Shown here piece by piece: positions 16,424 to 24,963 of a DNA stretch of 64,000 bases. The notes below the pieces were generated by a model that saw nothing but the letters and a program-made list of their open reading frames with translations, was not told the origin of the DNA and made no database searches. The DNA comes from PALSA-505 sp036267135 (GTDB lineage Bacteria > Actinomycetota > Actinomycetes > Streptosporangiales > Streptosporangiaceae), in assembly GCA_036267135.1 (NCBI GenBank), contig DATAWQ010000037.1, positions 1-64,000 of the forward strand, read 5' to 3'. Both the position numbers and the translations under genes were made by a program. Positions within the stretch are counted from its first letter, which is position 1. Each line of letters opens with the position of its first letter.

Positions 16424-17047
16424 GTGAACGACGCCACCGGGTTCGCTGGCATACCGCCGACCACGCTGGCCGACGTGCTGGGACGCGAGCAGGTCATGGA
16501 CATCGGGATCCGGCCGCTGTGGAACCCGGTGCCGAGGGTCGCGGGCCCGGGCTTCACCGTGCGCTGCCCGCCGGGCGACAATCTCATGCTGCACGCGGCC
16601 ATCTACCGGGCCGAGCCGGGCTCGGTCGTCGTCGTGCAGGCCGGTGACGTGGACTACGCCGTGGCCGGCGGGAACGTCTGTGCCGTCGCCCAGCGCCGGG
16701 GGATCGCGGCGTTCGTGGTGGACGGGGTGATCCGTGACCTCGCCGAGGTGCGCGAGCTGGGCTTTCCCGTCTTCGCCAGGGGCGTCATCCCGATCCCAGG
16801 CACCAAGGCCGCCGTGGCGCCGCTGGGCGGACCGGTGCGCTGCGGCGGGGTGCGGGTGCGGCCGGGCGACGTCGTGGTGGCCGACGAGGAGGGCATCGTG
16901 GTCGCGCCGGGCGGCCGCCTCGGCCAGGTGCTCGCCGACGCCCGGGCGATGCTGGCCAAGGAGGCCGGTGAGTCACTCGACGCCTGGGAGAAGGCGCACC
17001 ACGCCCGCATCGACGCGATCCTGCGCGAGCACGGCTTCGAAGGCTGA
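16424..17047 (+). CDS. RraA family protein / HMG aldolase-like
   Basis: A 207-residue protein of the RraA fold: PPTTLADVLGRE, GFTVRCPPGDNLMLHAAI, GGNVCAVAQRRGIAAFVVDGVIRDL and a C-terminal GDVVVADEEGIVVAP. The G-x20-R-D motif (VVDGVIRD) holds residues that bind metal-pyruvate in 4-hydroxy-4-methyl-2-oxoglutarate aldolases of this fold. The alternative role, RNase E inhibition, is unlikely to be diagnosed from sequence. The start is GTG 16424 after GAAGGAGA. Confidence 0.85.
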   Translation: MNDATGFAGIPPTTLADVLGREQVMDIGIRPLWNPVPRVAGPGFTVRCPPGDNLMLHAAIYRAEPGSVVVVQAGDVDYAVAGGNVCAVAQRRGIAAFVVDGVIRDLAEVRELGFPVFARGVIPIPGTKAAVAPLGGPVRCGGVRVRPGDVVVADEEGIVVAPGGRLGQVLADARAMLAKEAGESLDAWEKAHHARIDAILREHGFEG

Positions 17048-17122
17048 CCGGGGCTCCGGTTAGTTTCGCCTGCCCGGGCGGTCATGTCAGGGACGGCATC
17101 CAGCTACCCAGGAGGAGTGCTC

Positions 17123-17635
17123 ATGAGCACACCAGTCACCCAGCTCGACCAGCGCTACAGCGGCCCGGAGGCGGTGGCCGCCGGATGGGACGAGACCCGC
17201 AAGGCGCTGGAGGAGGCCGAACTGTTCTGGATCACCACGGTCCGGGCCGACGGCAGGCCGCACGTCACCCCGCTGGTCGCGGTGTGGCTGGACGGGGCGC
17301 TGCACTTCTGCACCGGCGCCGGGGAGCAGAAGTTCCTGAACCTGACCGCCAACCCGCACGTGGCGCTGACCACCGGCTGCAACCGCTGGGACGGCGGGCT
17401 CGACGTCGTGGTCGAGGGCCAGGCGGCGCAGGCCACCGACCAGGCCACGCTCACCCGGCTGGCCGAGGCCTGGCGCACCAAGTGGGACGGCCGCTGGCAC
17501 TTCGAGGCCCACGACGGCGCGTTCCGCGATAGCGACTCCCACGACGGGCGGGCCGAGGTGTTCACGGTGACGCCAACCAAGATCTACGCGCACGCCAAGG
17601 GCGAGCCGTTCGGCGCCACCACGCACCGGTTCTGA
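17123..17635 (+). CDS. PPOX-class F420/flavin-dependent pyridoxamine 5'-phosphate oxidase family protein
   Basis: A 170-residue split-barrel protein. The region EAELFWITTVRADGRPHVTPLVAVWLDG followed by GAGEQKFLNLTANPHVALTTG fits the PNPOx-like superfamily, in which actinomycete members bind FMN, F420 or haem. Without the diagnostic PNPOx C-terminus I do not assign a substrate. The start is ATG 17123, with GGAGGAG at 17111-17117 (5 nt spacing). Confidence 0.85.
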   Translation: MSTPVTQLDQRYSGPEAVAAGWDETRKALEEAELFWITTVRADGRPHVTPLVAVWLDGALHFCTGAGEQKFLNLTANPHVALTTGCNRWDGGLDVVVEGQAAQATDQATLTRLAEAWRTKWDGRWHFEAHDGAFRDSDSHDGRAEVFTVTPTKIYAHAKGEPFGATTHRF

Positions 17636-17769
17636 GGGCTGGGCCGGGGCTGAGTAGGGCCTTGTAGCGGGCCTGGTTCGGGCGCAAACTGACGCTGGCC
17701 AGCCGGTGCCCCCGCCGGGTGGTCTCGGATGCGACCGTTCAGTCCTGACTGCCCAGCCTGGAGGACACC

Positions 17770-19632
17770 GTGCGCCTGCCTTCCCTGTCTTCGTTTTCTC
17801 CGTTCCCGCGGTTGCCGGCCCTGCGGCGGCTGCCCGTGCTGGTGGCTGCCCTCGTGATGGTCCTCGCCCTGGGCGGCGCGGTCTGCGCGGTGGCTTCGTC
17901 GTCGGCCGGGCGGGCCGGGCCGCGCCTGGTGGCGCCGCCCCATCCGGCCGCGGCCGGATCCCTGGGGACGGCGGGCGCCAGCGAATTCAGCAAGACGGCC
18001 AACCCGCTCACCCTGGATCAGCCGGTCCGGGTGCCGCCGGTCAAGCCAGTGGTGGTCACGATCGACGACCACGCCGCCTTCGGCAACGGGCCGCCGCCGA
18101 ACGTCACGACCGCCAACCTGCCCAGCGGCCACTGGTCCGAGGTGGTGCTCGACATCACCGGCACCGAGTCGGGCACCCAGTACGACCGGCTGTGTGAGAT
18201 CTTCGACGGGCCCACGCAGATCTTCCTGGGCGTGACGCCGGAGCCGACCTCGGCCGGGATCACCTGGCACATCCAGAAGAACATCACCGGCTACCTGCCG
18301 TTGCTGTCCGGCACGCAGACGTTCTCCACCTCCATCGACAACTATCTGTCCACCGCCGACAACGGCATCCCGGTGGTCACCGCCAAGCTGTTGTTCTACC
18401 CGGCCGGCCGCGGCTTCTGGGGGACCCAGCCCGCCAGCCTGGGCTCGCCCGCGCTGGCCGGTGACGCGGTCAACGAGACCGGGCCCGCCGCGCCCGCGCA
18501 GCACGCCGGGGTGCCGACCGACGTCGTGCCGATTCTGCCCGCGGGCGCGACCAGCACCTTGAACACGATCAACACCGGCCAGACCCTCACGGCCAGCGTC
18601 ACCCTGCCCACCGACATCACCACCGCCACCCTGGACCTCTATGCGGCCGGCCAGATCGGCGACGAGTTCTGGTGGGGTGAGAATCCGGCCTTCAGGGAGA
18701 TCGAGGTCACCATCGACGGCCAGCCCGCCGGGGTGGTCTGGCCGTATCCCTACGTCTACACGGGGGGCGTCAACCCGTTGATCTGGCGGCCCATCACCGG
18801 CGTTCACACCCTGGACATCCCGTCCTACCGGCTCGACCTGACCCCGTTCGCCGGGATGCTCGGCGGCACCCACACGATCGGCCTCACCGTGGCCAACAAC
18901 GCCGGCTACTGGCTGGCCGGCGGCAGCCTGCTGCTCGGCACCGACGGCCAGACCACCACCGGCGGCGTGACCAGCGACACGCTCTCCTTCCCCACCACCT
19001 CCCGCGTGGTGACCAGGCACGCGCTCGACCGGGCCAGCGAGCCGGTCACCGCCGAGTCCGCCTCGGCCAGCTACCAAATCTCCGGCCAGGTCACCCAGGG
19101 CGGCCGCACCTGGACCGACACGCTCGGCCAGCACCTGCAGTACGGAAACGACCAGTCCCTCATCAACCCGAGCTGCGCCACCACGTGCTACCAGTGGGTG
19201 CAGGGCGAGGAGACCCAGTCCAGCACCGAGACCGTGTCGGGCCCGGGCACGAACGTGGCCCGCAGCGACCACTCGAACTGGACCATCGACGCACCCAACG
19301 GGTACCAGCAGAACAAGACGGGTTCCGCGTTCTTCCTGCCCGCCGCGGTCAGCCAGCAGCTCACCGACGTGGCCAGCCAGCGGGCCGGGTTCTTGCCCAC
19401 GTACCAGACCAACCTGTCGGAGAGCATCATCGGCTACGGCGCGCTCGATGCGAACGCCACCGGGGCGCCGATCACCGACGGCGACACCACCGGCACCATC
19501 ACCGCCCAGGCCTCCGGCGGCTGGCCGGGAAGCGGTTACCTGTACGAGCGCACCGTGGTAGCCCGCGGCGGCCGGATCATGCAGGACCTGATCCAGCCGG
19601 GCTGCTACGGCCAGGGCTGCCAGCCGGGCTAG
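17770..19632 (+). CDS. Secreted peptide-N4-asparagine amidase A-like protein (PNGase A family)
   Basis: A 620-residue exported protein: a hydrophobic N-terminus (LPVLVAALVMVLALGGAVCAVA) then a linker. The PNGase A core has GHWSEVVLDITGTESGTQYDR, an F-x-G-x-TPEP-like motif and GITWHIQKNITGYLPLL, with a second beta-rich half. Plant PNGase A removes N-glycans from glycopeptides; bacterial members are poorly characterised, so this may act on glycoproteins or unrelated glycan-amides. It contains cysteine pairs near the C-terminus, fitting export. The start is GTG 17770 after GGAGG (5 nt). A strong terminator follows. Confidence 0.85.
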   Translation: MRLPSLSSFSPFPRLPALRRLPVLVAALVMVLALGGAVCAVASSSAGRAGPRLVAPPHPAAAGSLGTAGASEFSKTANPLTLDQPVRVPPVKPVVVTIDDHAAFGNGPPPNVTTANLPSGHWSEVVLDITGTESGTQYDRLCEIFDGPTQIFLGVTPEPTSAGITWHIQKNITGYLPLLSGTQTFSTSIDNYLSTADNGIPVVTAKLLFYPAGRGFWGTQPASLGSPALAGDAVNETGPAAPAQHAGVPTDVVPILPAGATSTLNTINTGQTLTASVTLPTDITTATLDLYAAGQIGDEFWWGENPAFREIEVTIDGQPAGVVWPYPYVYTGGVNPLIWRPITGVHTLDIPSYRLDLTPFAGMLGGTHTIGLTVANNAGYWLAGGSLLLGTDGQTTTGGVTSDTLSFPTTSRVVTRHALDRASEPVTAESASASYQISGQVTQGGRTWTDTLGQHLQYGNDQSLINPSCATTCYQWVQGEETQSSTETVSGPGTNVARSDHSNWTIDAPNGYQQNKTGSAFFLPAAVSQQLTDVASQRAGFLPTYQTNLSESIIGYGALDANATGAPITDGDTTGTITAQASGGWPGSGYLYERTVVARGGRIMQDLIQPGCYGQGCQPG

Positions 19633-19642
19633 GCCTGCGCGT

Positions 19643-19685
19643 ACCCGGCCGCCGCGAGCCCCCGGGGCGACCGCGGCGGCCGGGT
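19643..19685. terminator. Bidirectional terminator between PNGase A and NRAMP genes
   Basis: A perfect 14-bp inverted repeat (19643-19656 with 19672-19685) with a 15-nt GC-rich loop lies between two convergent stop codons (19632 and 19706). Position and symmetry suit both transcripts. Confidence 0.7.
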
Positions 19686-19705
19686 CACCGGTGCGCGGGC
19701 GGTGC

Positions 19706-21337
19706 CTAGTGCGCGGTCGCGAGCTCCACGATCCGGACGATGACGCCGATCATGGCCACGGCCAGGTACAGCCGCAGGGCCGACATGCCGATCTTGCGCC
19801 CGGCCGACATGACCGGCCGGTCCAGCAGGGTCAGACGCGGCATCCGCCAGCTCGCCCGGCCCGACCTGTCGACTGGCAGCGTCGCCACCGACCGGGCCCG
19901 CAGCCGCCTGGTCAGCGCGACACCACCGGTCAGCGCCGACGCCGCGGCGCAGCAGGTCAAGATGACCTCGATTTGCCAGGCCATGATCGCCGGGAACAGC
20001 ACCGACGCGGTCAGCACCACCGACAAGGTCACCAGGACCGCCACCACCGCCGACGTGAACAGGTTGGTCTTCGGGCCGTTGACCCACGGACCGAGCACCG
20101 CCCTGTCGTTGCACAGCAACAGCAGGAAGACCGTGGCCGACGGCAGCAGCACCCCGGCCAGCACCTGCACGCCCTCGGTCAGCAGGCCGAGCGGCGACCC
20201 CGGGATGAGCACCACCGTGGCGGCCGTGGCCACCAGGCCCGCGTAGATCGCGTAGAAGCCCTTGGCCCCCTTCACGCCCCGGTGCAGCGAGTGCTTGAGG
20301 CCGAACACGTCGCCGATCGCGTAGGCCGTGGACAGCGACACCGCGAACGCGCCGATGACGGACGCGTCCAGCAGGGCGATCGCGAACAGCACCCCGGCCG
20401 CCCGGCCCGCGTAGGCGCCGAGCCCGCTGGCCAGCCCGGCCGCGTCGGTGAAGTGACCGAAGCCATGCGTGCCCGCGAACGCGGCGGTGGTCACGCCCAT
20501 GACCGCGGCGGCGCCGGCCACCACGATGACGATGCCGATCCACAGGTCGGCCTTCTCGTACTTCATGAACCGGGGCGTGATCCGCTTGTCGATCACGTAG
20601 CTCTGCTGGAAGAAGAGCTGCCAGGGCGCGACCGTGGTGCCGACGATCCCGATGATCAGCAGCATGACGGCGGAGAGCTGGCCGGTGCCGCCGGGAAGCT
20701 GCGGGACCGTGAAACCGTTCGCCATCTGCGAGGCGGCCGGGTGGGCCATGAAGTAGACCGGAATCAGCAGCAGGCTGGCGCCACACAGCAGCATGGCCAT
20801 CCGCTCGAACCTGCGGAAGCTGCCGGTGAACGCGGAGCCGACGATCACCGCGCCGGCCAGCACCACCGAGACCACCCTGGGCAGGCCCAGATAACCGGCC
20901 GCCAGCGTGATCCCGATGAACTCGGTGATGATCGTCAGCGCGTTGAGCACGAACAGGTCGACGACGCTGAACGCGCCCCAGAACCGGCCGAACCGCTCCA
21001 GGATCAGCCGCGCGTGCCCGACCCCGGTCACCGAGCCCAGGCGCAGCACCATCTCCTGGTTGACGTACAGCACAGGCACCAGCAGCAGCAGGATCCACAG
21101 CAGCCGGGTGCCGTAATCCTGGCCCGCCTGGCCGTAGGTCGCGAACGCCCCGGCGTCGTTGTCGCCGATCATCACGATCAGCCCGGGACCCACGATGGCC
21201 AGCAGCGTCTTCATGGTGGCCGGCAGGCCCTGCCTGGGACCGGCGTCGTCCATCCTGATCGTGCCCAGGGCGCCGCGAATGTCGCCGACGTGCTCGGAGT
21301 CGAGTACTGCGCTGTGGCGGTCCGCCGTCGTGGTCAT
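19706..21337 (-). CDS. NRAMP-superfamily divalent metal transporter (NRMT-like motifs)
   Basis: A 543-residue membrane protein with about 11 hydrophobic segments of the Nramp fold. Canonical Nramp carries DPGN in TM1 and a TM6 motif with Met (MPHN). Here TM1 reads GDNDAGAFATYGQAG and TM6 reads VGTTVAPWQLFFQQS, so the metal-site Asn and the soft-metal-selecting Met are replaced (Met by Ala). Such changes mark Nramp-related Mg transporters (NRMTs), so Mg2+ rather than Mn2+/Fe2+ may be the substrate; that is inference. The start is ATG 21337 after GGGAGGG. A structured leader lies upstream. Confidence 0.88.
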   Translation of the reverse strand: MTTTADRHSAVLDSEHVGDIRGALGTIRMDDAGPRQGLPATMKTLLAIVGPGLIVMIGDNDAGAFATYGQAGQDYGTRLLWILLLLVPVLYVNQEMVLRLGSVTGVGHARLILERFGRFWGAFSVVDLFVLNALTIITEFIGITLAAGYLGLPRVVSVVLAGAVIVGSAFTGSFRRFERMAMLLCGASLLLIPVYFMAHPAASQMANGFTVPQLPGGTGQLSAVMLLIIGIVGTTVAPWQLFFQQSYVIDKRITPRFMKYEKADLWIGIVIVVAGAAAVMGVTTAAFAGTHGFGHFTDAAGLASGLGAYAGRAAGVLFAIALLDASVIGAFAVSLSTAYAIGDVFGLKHSLHRGVKGAKGFYAIYAGLVATAATVVLIPGSPLGLLTEGVQVLAGVLLPSATVFLLLLCNDRAVLGPWVNGPKTNLFTSAVVAVLVTLSVVLTASVLFPAIMAWQIEVILTCCAAASALTGGVALTRRLRARSVATLPVDRSGRASWRMPRLTLLDRPVMSAGRKIGMSALRLYLAVAMIGVIVRIVELATAH

Positions 21338-21375
21338 GGTGATCCCTCCCTCTGCCCATTCGGGGCGGTCTGGGA

Positions 21376-21460
21376 GGCACACGGCAGCGGCCCGGGCCGC
21401 GCGCAGGGCGCGGCAGGCTGAAGGGTTATCTAGGCGAGGCCGGGACGGCTACCGTGTGCC
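21376..21460 (-). ncRNA. Structured leader RNA of the NRAMP/NRMT gene (candidate riboswitch)
   Basis: On the minus strand a 13-bp helix pairs GGCACACGGUAGC (21460-21448) with GCUGCCGUGUGCC (21388-21376). Its single U-G pair would be a C/A mismatch in the other strand, so pairing supports a minus-strand RNA. Inside, CCCGGCC pairs with GGCCCGGG (one bulge) and CCGCGC-CCUGC-GCGCGG is a further hairpin. A conserved-looking unpaired segment (UCGCCUAGAUAACCCUUCAGCC) lies between. It ends 39 nt before the start codon. I could not fit it to the M-box or any metal riboswitch I know. Confidence 0.5.
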
Positions 21461-21631
21461 GGAAGAAAACGAGAACATGCGGGCGCGGGGTCGATGATGA
21501 CCCGGTCTAGAATCCATGTCTCGCCTCCTCCGGCCAGGGCACACGAGGGTGCCGATCAAACCTACCCTTGGGCCCCCTTTGGGGGCAAAACGCCCGGTTT
21601 CGATGGCCGGACCGGTCGATGGCCGGACCGG

Positions 21632-22120
21632 TCAATGGCCGTGCGCGGCCGCACGTTTGCGGGCGGCCTTGATCTCGGCTTCGGCGTCCGTCTTGGACGC
21701 CCAGCCGGTGCCCTCGACCCGTTTGCCCGGTTCCAGTTCCTTGTAGACCTCGAAGAAGTGCTGGATCTCCAGGCGGTCGAACTCCGGGATCTGATGGATA
21801 TCGCGCAGCTTCTTCTGCCGGGGGTCGGTGGCGGGCACGCACAGGATCTTGTCGTCCGGCCCCATCTCGTCCTTCATCCGGAACATGCCGATCGCCCGGC
21901 ACTTGATCAGGCAGCCGGGGAACGTAGGCTCCTCCAGCAGCACGAGCGCGTCCAGTGGGTCGCCGTCCTCGGCCAGGGTGTCTTCGATGAACCCGTAGTC
22001 GGCCGGGTACCTGGTCGAGGTGAACAGCATCCGGTCCAGCCGGATCCGGCCGGTCTCGTGGTCCATCTCATACTTGTTCCGCTGGCCCTTGGGAATCTCG
22101 ATGACCACGTCAAAGTCCAC
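21632..22120 (-). CDS. ppa: Inorganic pyrophosphatase (family I)
   Basis: A 162-residue soluble pyrophosphatase that hydrolyses PPi to two phosphates and pulls biosynthetic reactions forward. It has FDVVIEIPKGQRNKYEMDHETG, the RYPADYGFIEDTLAEDGDPLDALVLL active-site block with its Mg-binding Asp residues, and LRDIHQIPEFDRLEIQHFFEVYKELEPGK. Length is normal. It is divergent from dacB, an order conserved in Streptomyces. Confidence 0.97.
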   Translation of the reverse strand: MDFDVVIEIPKGQRNKYEMDHETGRIRLDRMLFTSTRYPADYGFIEDTLAEDGDPLDALVLLEEPTFPGCLIKCRAIGMFRMKDEMGPDDKILCVPATDPRQKKLRDIHQIPEFDRLEIQHFFEVYKELEPGKRVEGTGWASKTDAEAEIKAARKRAAAHGH

Positions 22121-22232
22121 GCCTGCAGCCTAGTCGCCGGGCTTGACGATGGTCACCTGGACGATCAAGTGCACGGCCGGGCGTATACAAGAAGCCACAT
22201 CCCGTGAGGCCGGAATTCGTGACAGGAGCGCC

Positions 22233-23705
22233 ATGGCCAAGCCGTCAGGGGCTGGTGCCAGAACCAGTCGCGCCCGGCGCATGGCGATCGTCGCACTCGC
22301 CCTGGTCAACCTGCTCACCCTCGGCGCGGCCTGCGCGCTCGCCGGGCTGCTTCCCGCCCGTCTCGCGCTGTGGAAGGTGCCCAGCGTCGCCGGCCTGCCG
22401 GTGACCCGGCCCGGGGCCGTGCTGGGTAGGCCCGGCGCGTCCCGCGCCGGGCCTACCCAGGCCGGGCTGGCCACCCGGCTGTCCGGCTTGCTCTCGGCCG
22501 GCCCGCTGGGCTCGCACGTGACCGCGGTGGTGGCCGACCCGGACTCGGGCCGGGTGCTGTTCTCGGCCGACGGCGACTCGCCGTCGGCGCCGGCCTCGAC
22601 CGCCAAGCTGGCCACCGCGGTGGCGGCGCTCGACAAGCTCGGACCGGGCACGCGCTTCACCACCCGCGCCGTCGAGAGCCCCGCCACCGGCGCCTCCCCG
22701 CAGGTCATCCTGGTGGGTGCGGGCGACCCGACGCTGGCCGCTGGCCGGCCTCCGGCCAGTGACTACCCGCGGCCCGCCACGCTGCAGACGCTCGCCGCCG
22801 CGGCCGCGCGGGCCCTGCGCGCCAAGCACCAGCCCACCGTCAGGCTGGGTTACGACACTTCGCTGTACCTCGGGCCCGGGCTAGCGCCCGGCTGGCCGCA
22901 GAGCTACGTGAGCACCGGCAACGTCACCGACATCACGTCGCTCGAAGTCGATCAGGGCAGGCTGCTGCCTGACGGCCTGCCTCAGGACGCCGACGACCCC
23001 GGCAACCTCAACCCGCGTTCGCTCGACCCGGCCGCCGACGCGGCGCAGGCCTTCGCCCGTTACCTCGGCCGCGACGGCATCGGCATCGACGGGCCGCCCA
23101 GCCCGGTGACGGCACCCCGCGGGGCGGCCAGGCTCGCGGCCGTGGCCTCGCCACCGCTGGCGGACATGGTCGAGCAGATGCTCACCGAAAGCAACAACGT
23201 GATCGCCGAGAACCTGGCCAGGCACGTGGCCATCGCCACCGGGCAGCCCGCCACGTTCAGCGGCGCCGCCCAGGCGGTCACCGACGTGGTGCGCCGGCTG
23301 GGGGCGGGCTCCGGCATCCACCTGGTGGACGGCAGCGGGCTCTCCCCGGACGACCGGATCCCGGCAGCCACCCTGGTCCGCCTGGTCAGCCTGGCCGCAT
23401 CGGCCGCCCATCCCGGGCTGCGGGCCGCCGTCACCGGGCTGCCCGTGGCCGGTTTCTCCGGCACGCTCAGCGCCGGGCAGAGCGTGTTCGGCAACATCGC
23501 GGCCGCCGCCCGCGGCGTGGTCAGGGCCAAGACGGGGAATCTGGACACCGTGGTCAGCCTGGCCGGTCTGGTCGATGACCGGAGCGGGGCCGTTCTGGCC
23601 TTCGCCTTCATGGCGGACAAGGTTCCGTCGTCCGCTGATTTGCTGCAGGCGGCAGCCGTGATCGACCACCTCGCCGAGACGCTGGCGGGCTGCGGCTGCG
23701 GCTAG
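22233..23705 (+). CDS. dacB: D-alanyl-D-alanine carboxypeptidase/endopeptidase (PBP4 type)
   Basis: A 490-residue S13-family peptidase. The N-terminal hydrophobic stretch (MAIVALALVNLLTLGAACALAGLL) acts as signal or anchor. Serine-enzyme motifs are in order: SxxK (ASTAKLATA), SxN (ESNNVIAENLARH) and KTG (RAKTGNLDTV). It trims D-Ala or cleaves cross-links in peptidoglycan outside the membrane. I chose ATG 22233 with GGAG just upstream over the longer ORF, because the signal peptide then begins properly. It is followed co-directionally by the metalloprotease and tilS. Confidence 0.93.
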   Translation: MAKPSGAGARTSRARRMAIVALALVNLLTLGAACALAGLLPARLALWKVPSVAGLPVTRPGAVLGRPGASRAGPTQAGLATRLSGLLSAGPLGSHVTAVVADPDSGRVLFSADGDSPSAPASTAKLATAVAALDKLGPGTRFTTRAVESPATGASPQVILVGAGDPTLAAGRPPASDYPRPATLQTLAAAAARALRAKHQPTVRLGYDTSLYLGPGLAPGWPQSYVSTGNVTDITSLEVDQGRLLPDGLPQDADDPGNLNPRSLDPAADAAQAFARYLGRDGIGIDGPPSPVTAPRGAARLAAVASPPLADMVEQMLTESNNVIAENLARHVAIATGQPATFSGAAQAVTDVVRRLGAGSGIHLVDGSGLSPDDRIPAATLVRLVSLAASAAHPGLRAAVTGLPVAGFSGTLSAGQSVFGNIAAAARGVVRAKTGNLDTVVSLAGLVDDRSGAVLAFAFMADKVPSSADLLQAAAVIDHLAETLAGCGCG

Positions 23706-23777
23706 ATCGCCCACCCGCCGGCGCCAGCCTGGGACGTCGGCTGCCGAGCAACCCCCCGATGGACGTACGGTTGGTAC

Positions 23778-24956
23778 ATGAGCAGCAGCCCACAGATGAT
23801 CGATTGGGACGTGGCCATCGCTACCGGAGTGCGGTGGGTTCGCCCCGGACCGCAGGTGGGCATGGCCGAGGCGCGGCGCGCGGTCGCCGAGTTGCGTGAT
23901 CTGGCCGATGCCGTCCGTGGCCCGGTCCGGGATCTGACCGGGCTGCACAGCCCCGAAATGGCGGGGCAGGTGGCCGTGGTGGACCGGCCCGGCTGGATCC
24001 GCGCCAACGTGGACGGGTTCCGCGTGGTGCTCGATCCGCTGGTGACCCGCTTGGCCGAGCGTGGCTCGGTGCCGTCCGGTGGATCGGTCGTCACCGCCGT
24101 CGGGTCACGGATGACCGGAATGCAGGCCGGGCTGATCCTGGCCTATCTCGCCAGCCGGGTGCTGGGCCAGTACGAGCTGTTCCTGCCGCCCGACTCCAGT
24201 GGCGGCGGGCCCGCCCCGGCCGGCCGGCTCACCCTGGTCGCACCCAATATCGTCATGGTGGAGCGCGAACTCGGCGTGGACCAGCACGACTTCAGGCGCT
24301 GGGTCTGCCTGCACGAGGAGACGCACCGCACCCAGTTCACCGCCGTGCCGTGGCTGCGTGGCTACGTCCAGGACCAGATGACCGAGTTCCTGCTGGCCTC
24401 CGACCTGGACCCGGCGGCGATACTCAAGCGCATCAGGTCGGCGGCCGACGCCGTGGCCGGCGCGGTCCGCGGCGCCGACGACAGCGAGAGTCTCATCGAG
24501 GCCATCCAGACGCCGCAGCAGCGGGAGATCCTGGACCGGCTGACCGCCGTGATGACGCTGGTGGAGGGGCACGGCGACTACGTCATGGACGCCGTGGGAC
24601 CCCAGGTGGTGCCCTCGGTCGCGCAGATCAGGGAGCGGTTCAACTCCCGGCGCGGATCGGCGGGCCGGATGGAGCGGGCCATCAGGCGGATCCTGGGGAT
24701 CGACCTGAAGATGAAGCAGTACGCCCAGGGGTCGCGGTTCGTCACCGCGGTCGTCGAGCAGGCGGGCATGGACGTCTTCAACCGGATCTGGACCTCCCCG
24801 GACACGCTGCCGACCAGGGACGAGCTCAGCAACCCGCCGGCCTGGCTGGACCGGGTGGGTGGCGGCGCCCCCGGCGCCAACGGCTCCGGCCCGGACGACG
24901 CGGGCACCGACGAGGCCGGGGACTGGTACGGCCGCAGGGCCGCCGGCGAAGGCTAG
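23778..24956 (+). CDS. Zinc-dependent metalloprotease (DUF2342)
   Basis: A 392-residue protein of the actinobacterial DUF2342 family, sometimes labelled F420-biosynthesis-associated from co-occurrence. The HEETH zinc motif (about 179-183, LHEETHRTQF) is followed by helices with GHGDYVMDAVGP, which would give a third ligand. The substrate is unknown. It ends 7 nt before the tilS start, so co-transcription is likely. The disordered Gly/Asp-rich C-terminus is typical. Confidence 0.88.
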   Translation: MSSSPQMIDWDVAIATGVRWVRPGPQVGMAEARRAVAELRDLADAVRGPVRDLTGLHSPEMAGQVAVVDRPGWIRANVDGFRVVLDPLVTRLAERGSVPSGGSVVTAVGSRMTGMQAGLILAYLASRVLGQYELFLPPDSSGGGPAPAGRLTLVAPNIVMVERELGVDQHDFRRWVCLHEETHRTQFTAVPWLRGYVQDQMTEFLLASDLDPAAILKRIRSAADAVAGAVRGADDSESLIEAIQTPQQREILDRLTAVMTLVEGHGDYVMDAVGPQVVPSVAQIRERFNSRRGSAGRMERAIRRILGIDLKMKQYAQGSRFVTAVVEQAGMDVFNRIWTSPDTLPTRDELSNPPAWLDRVGGGAPGANGSGPDDAGTDEAGDWYGRRAAGEG

Positions 24957-24963
24957 ATCCCGC

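Noticed and set aside
21376..21500. M-box (ykoK) Mg riboswitch
   Set aside because: Looked for the M-box core blocks on both strands; a few words resemble it on the plus strand but the order and the conserved GCUGCCC..GACGCCAA..GGGU blocks are missing, and the gene is on the other strand.
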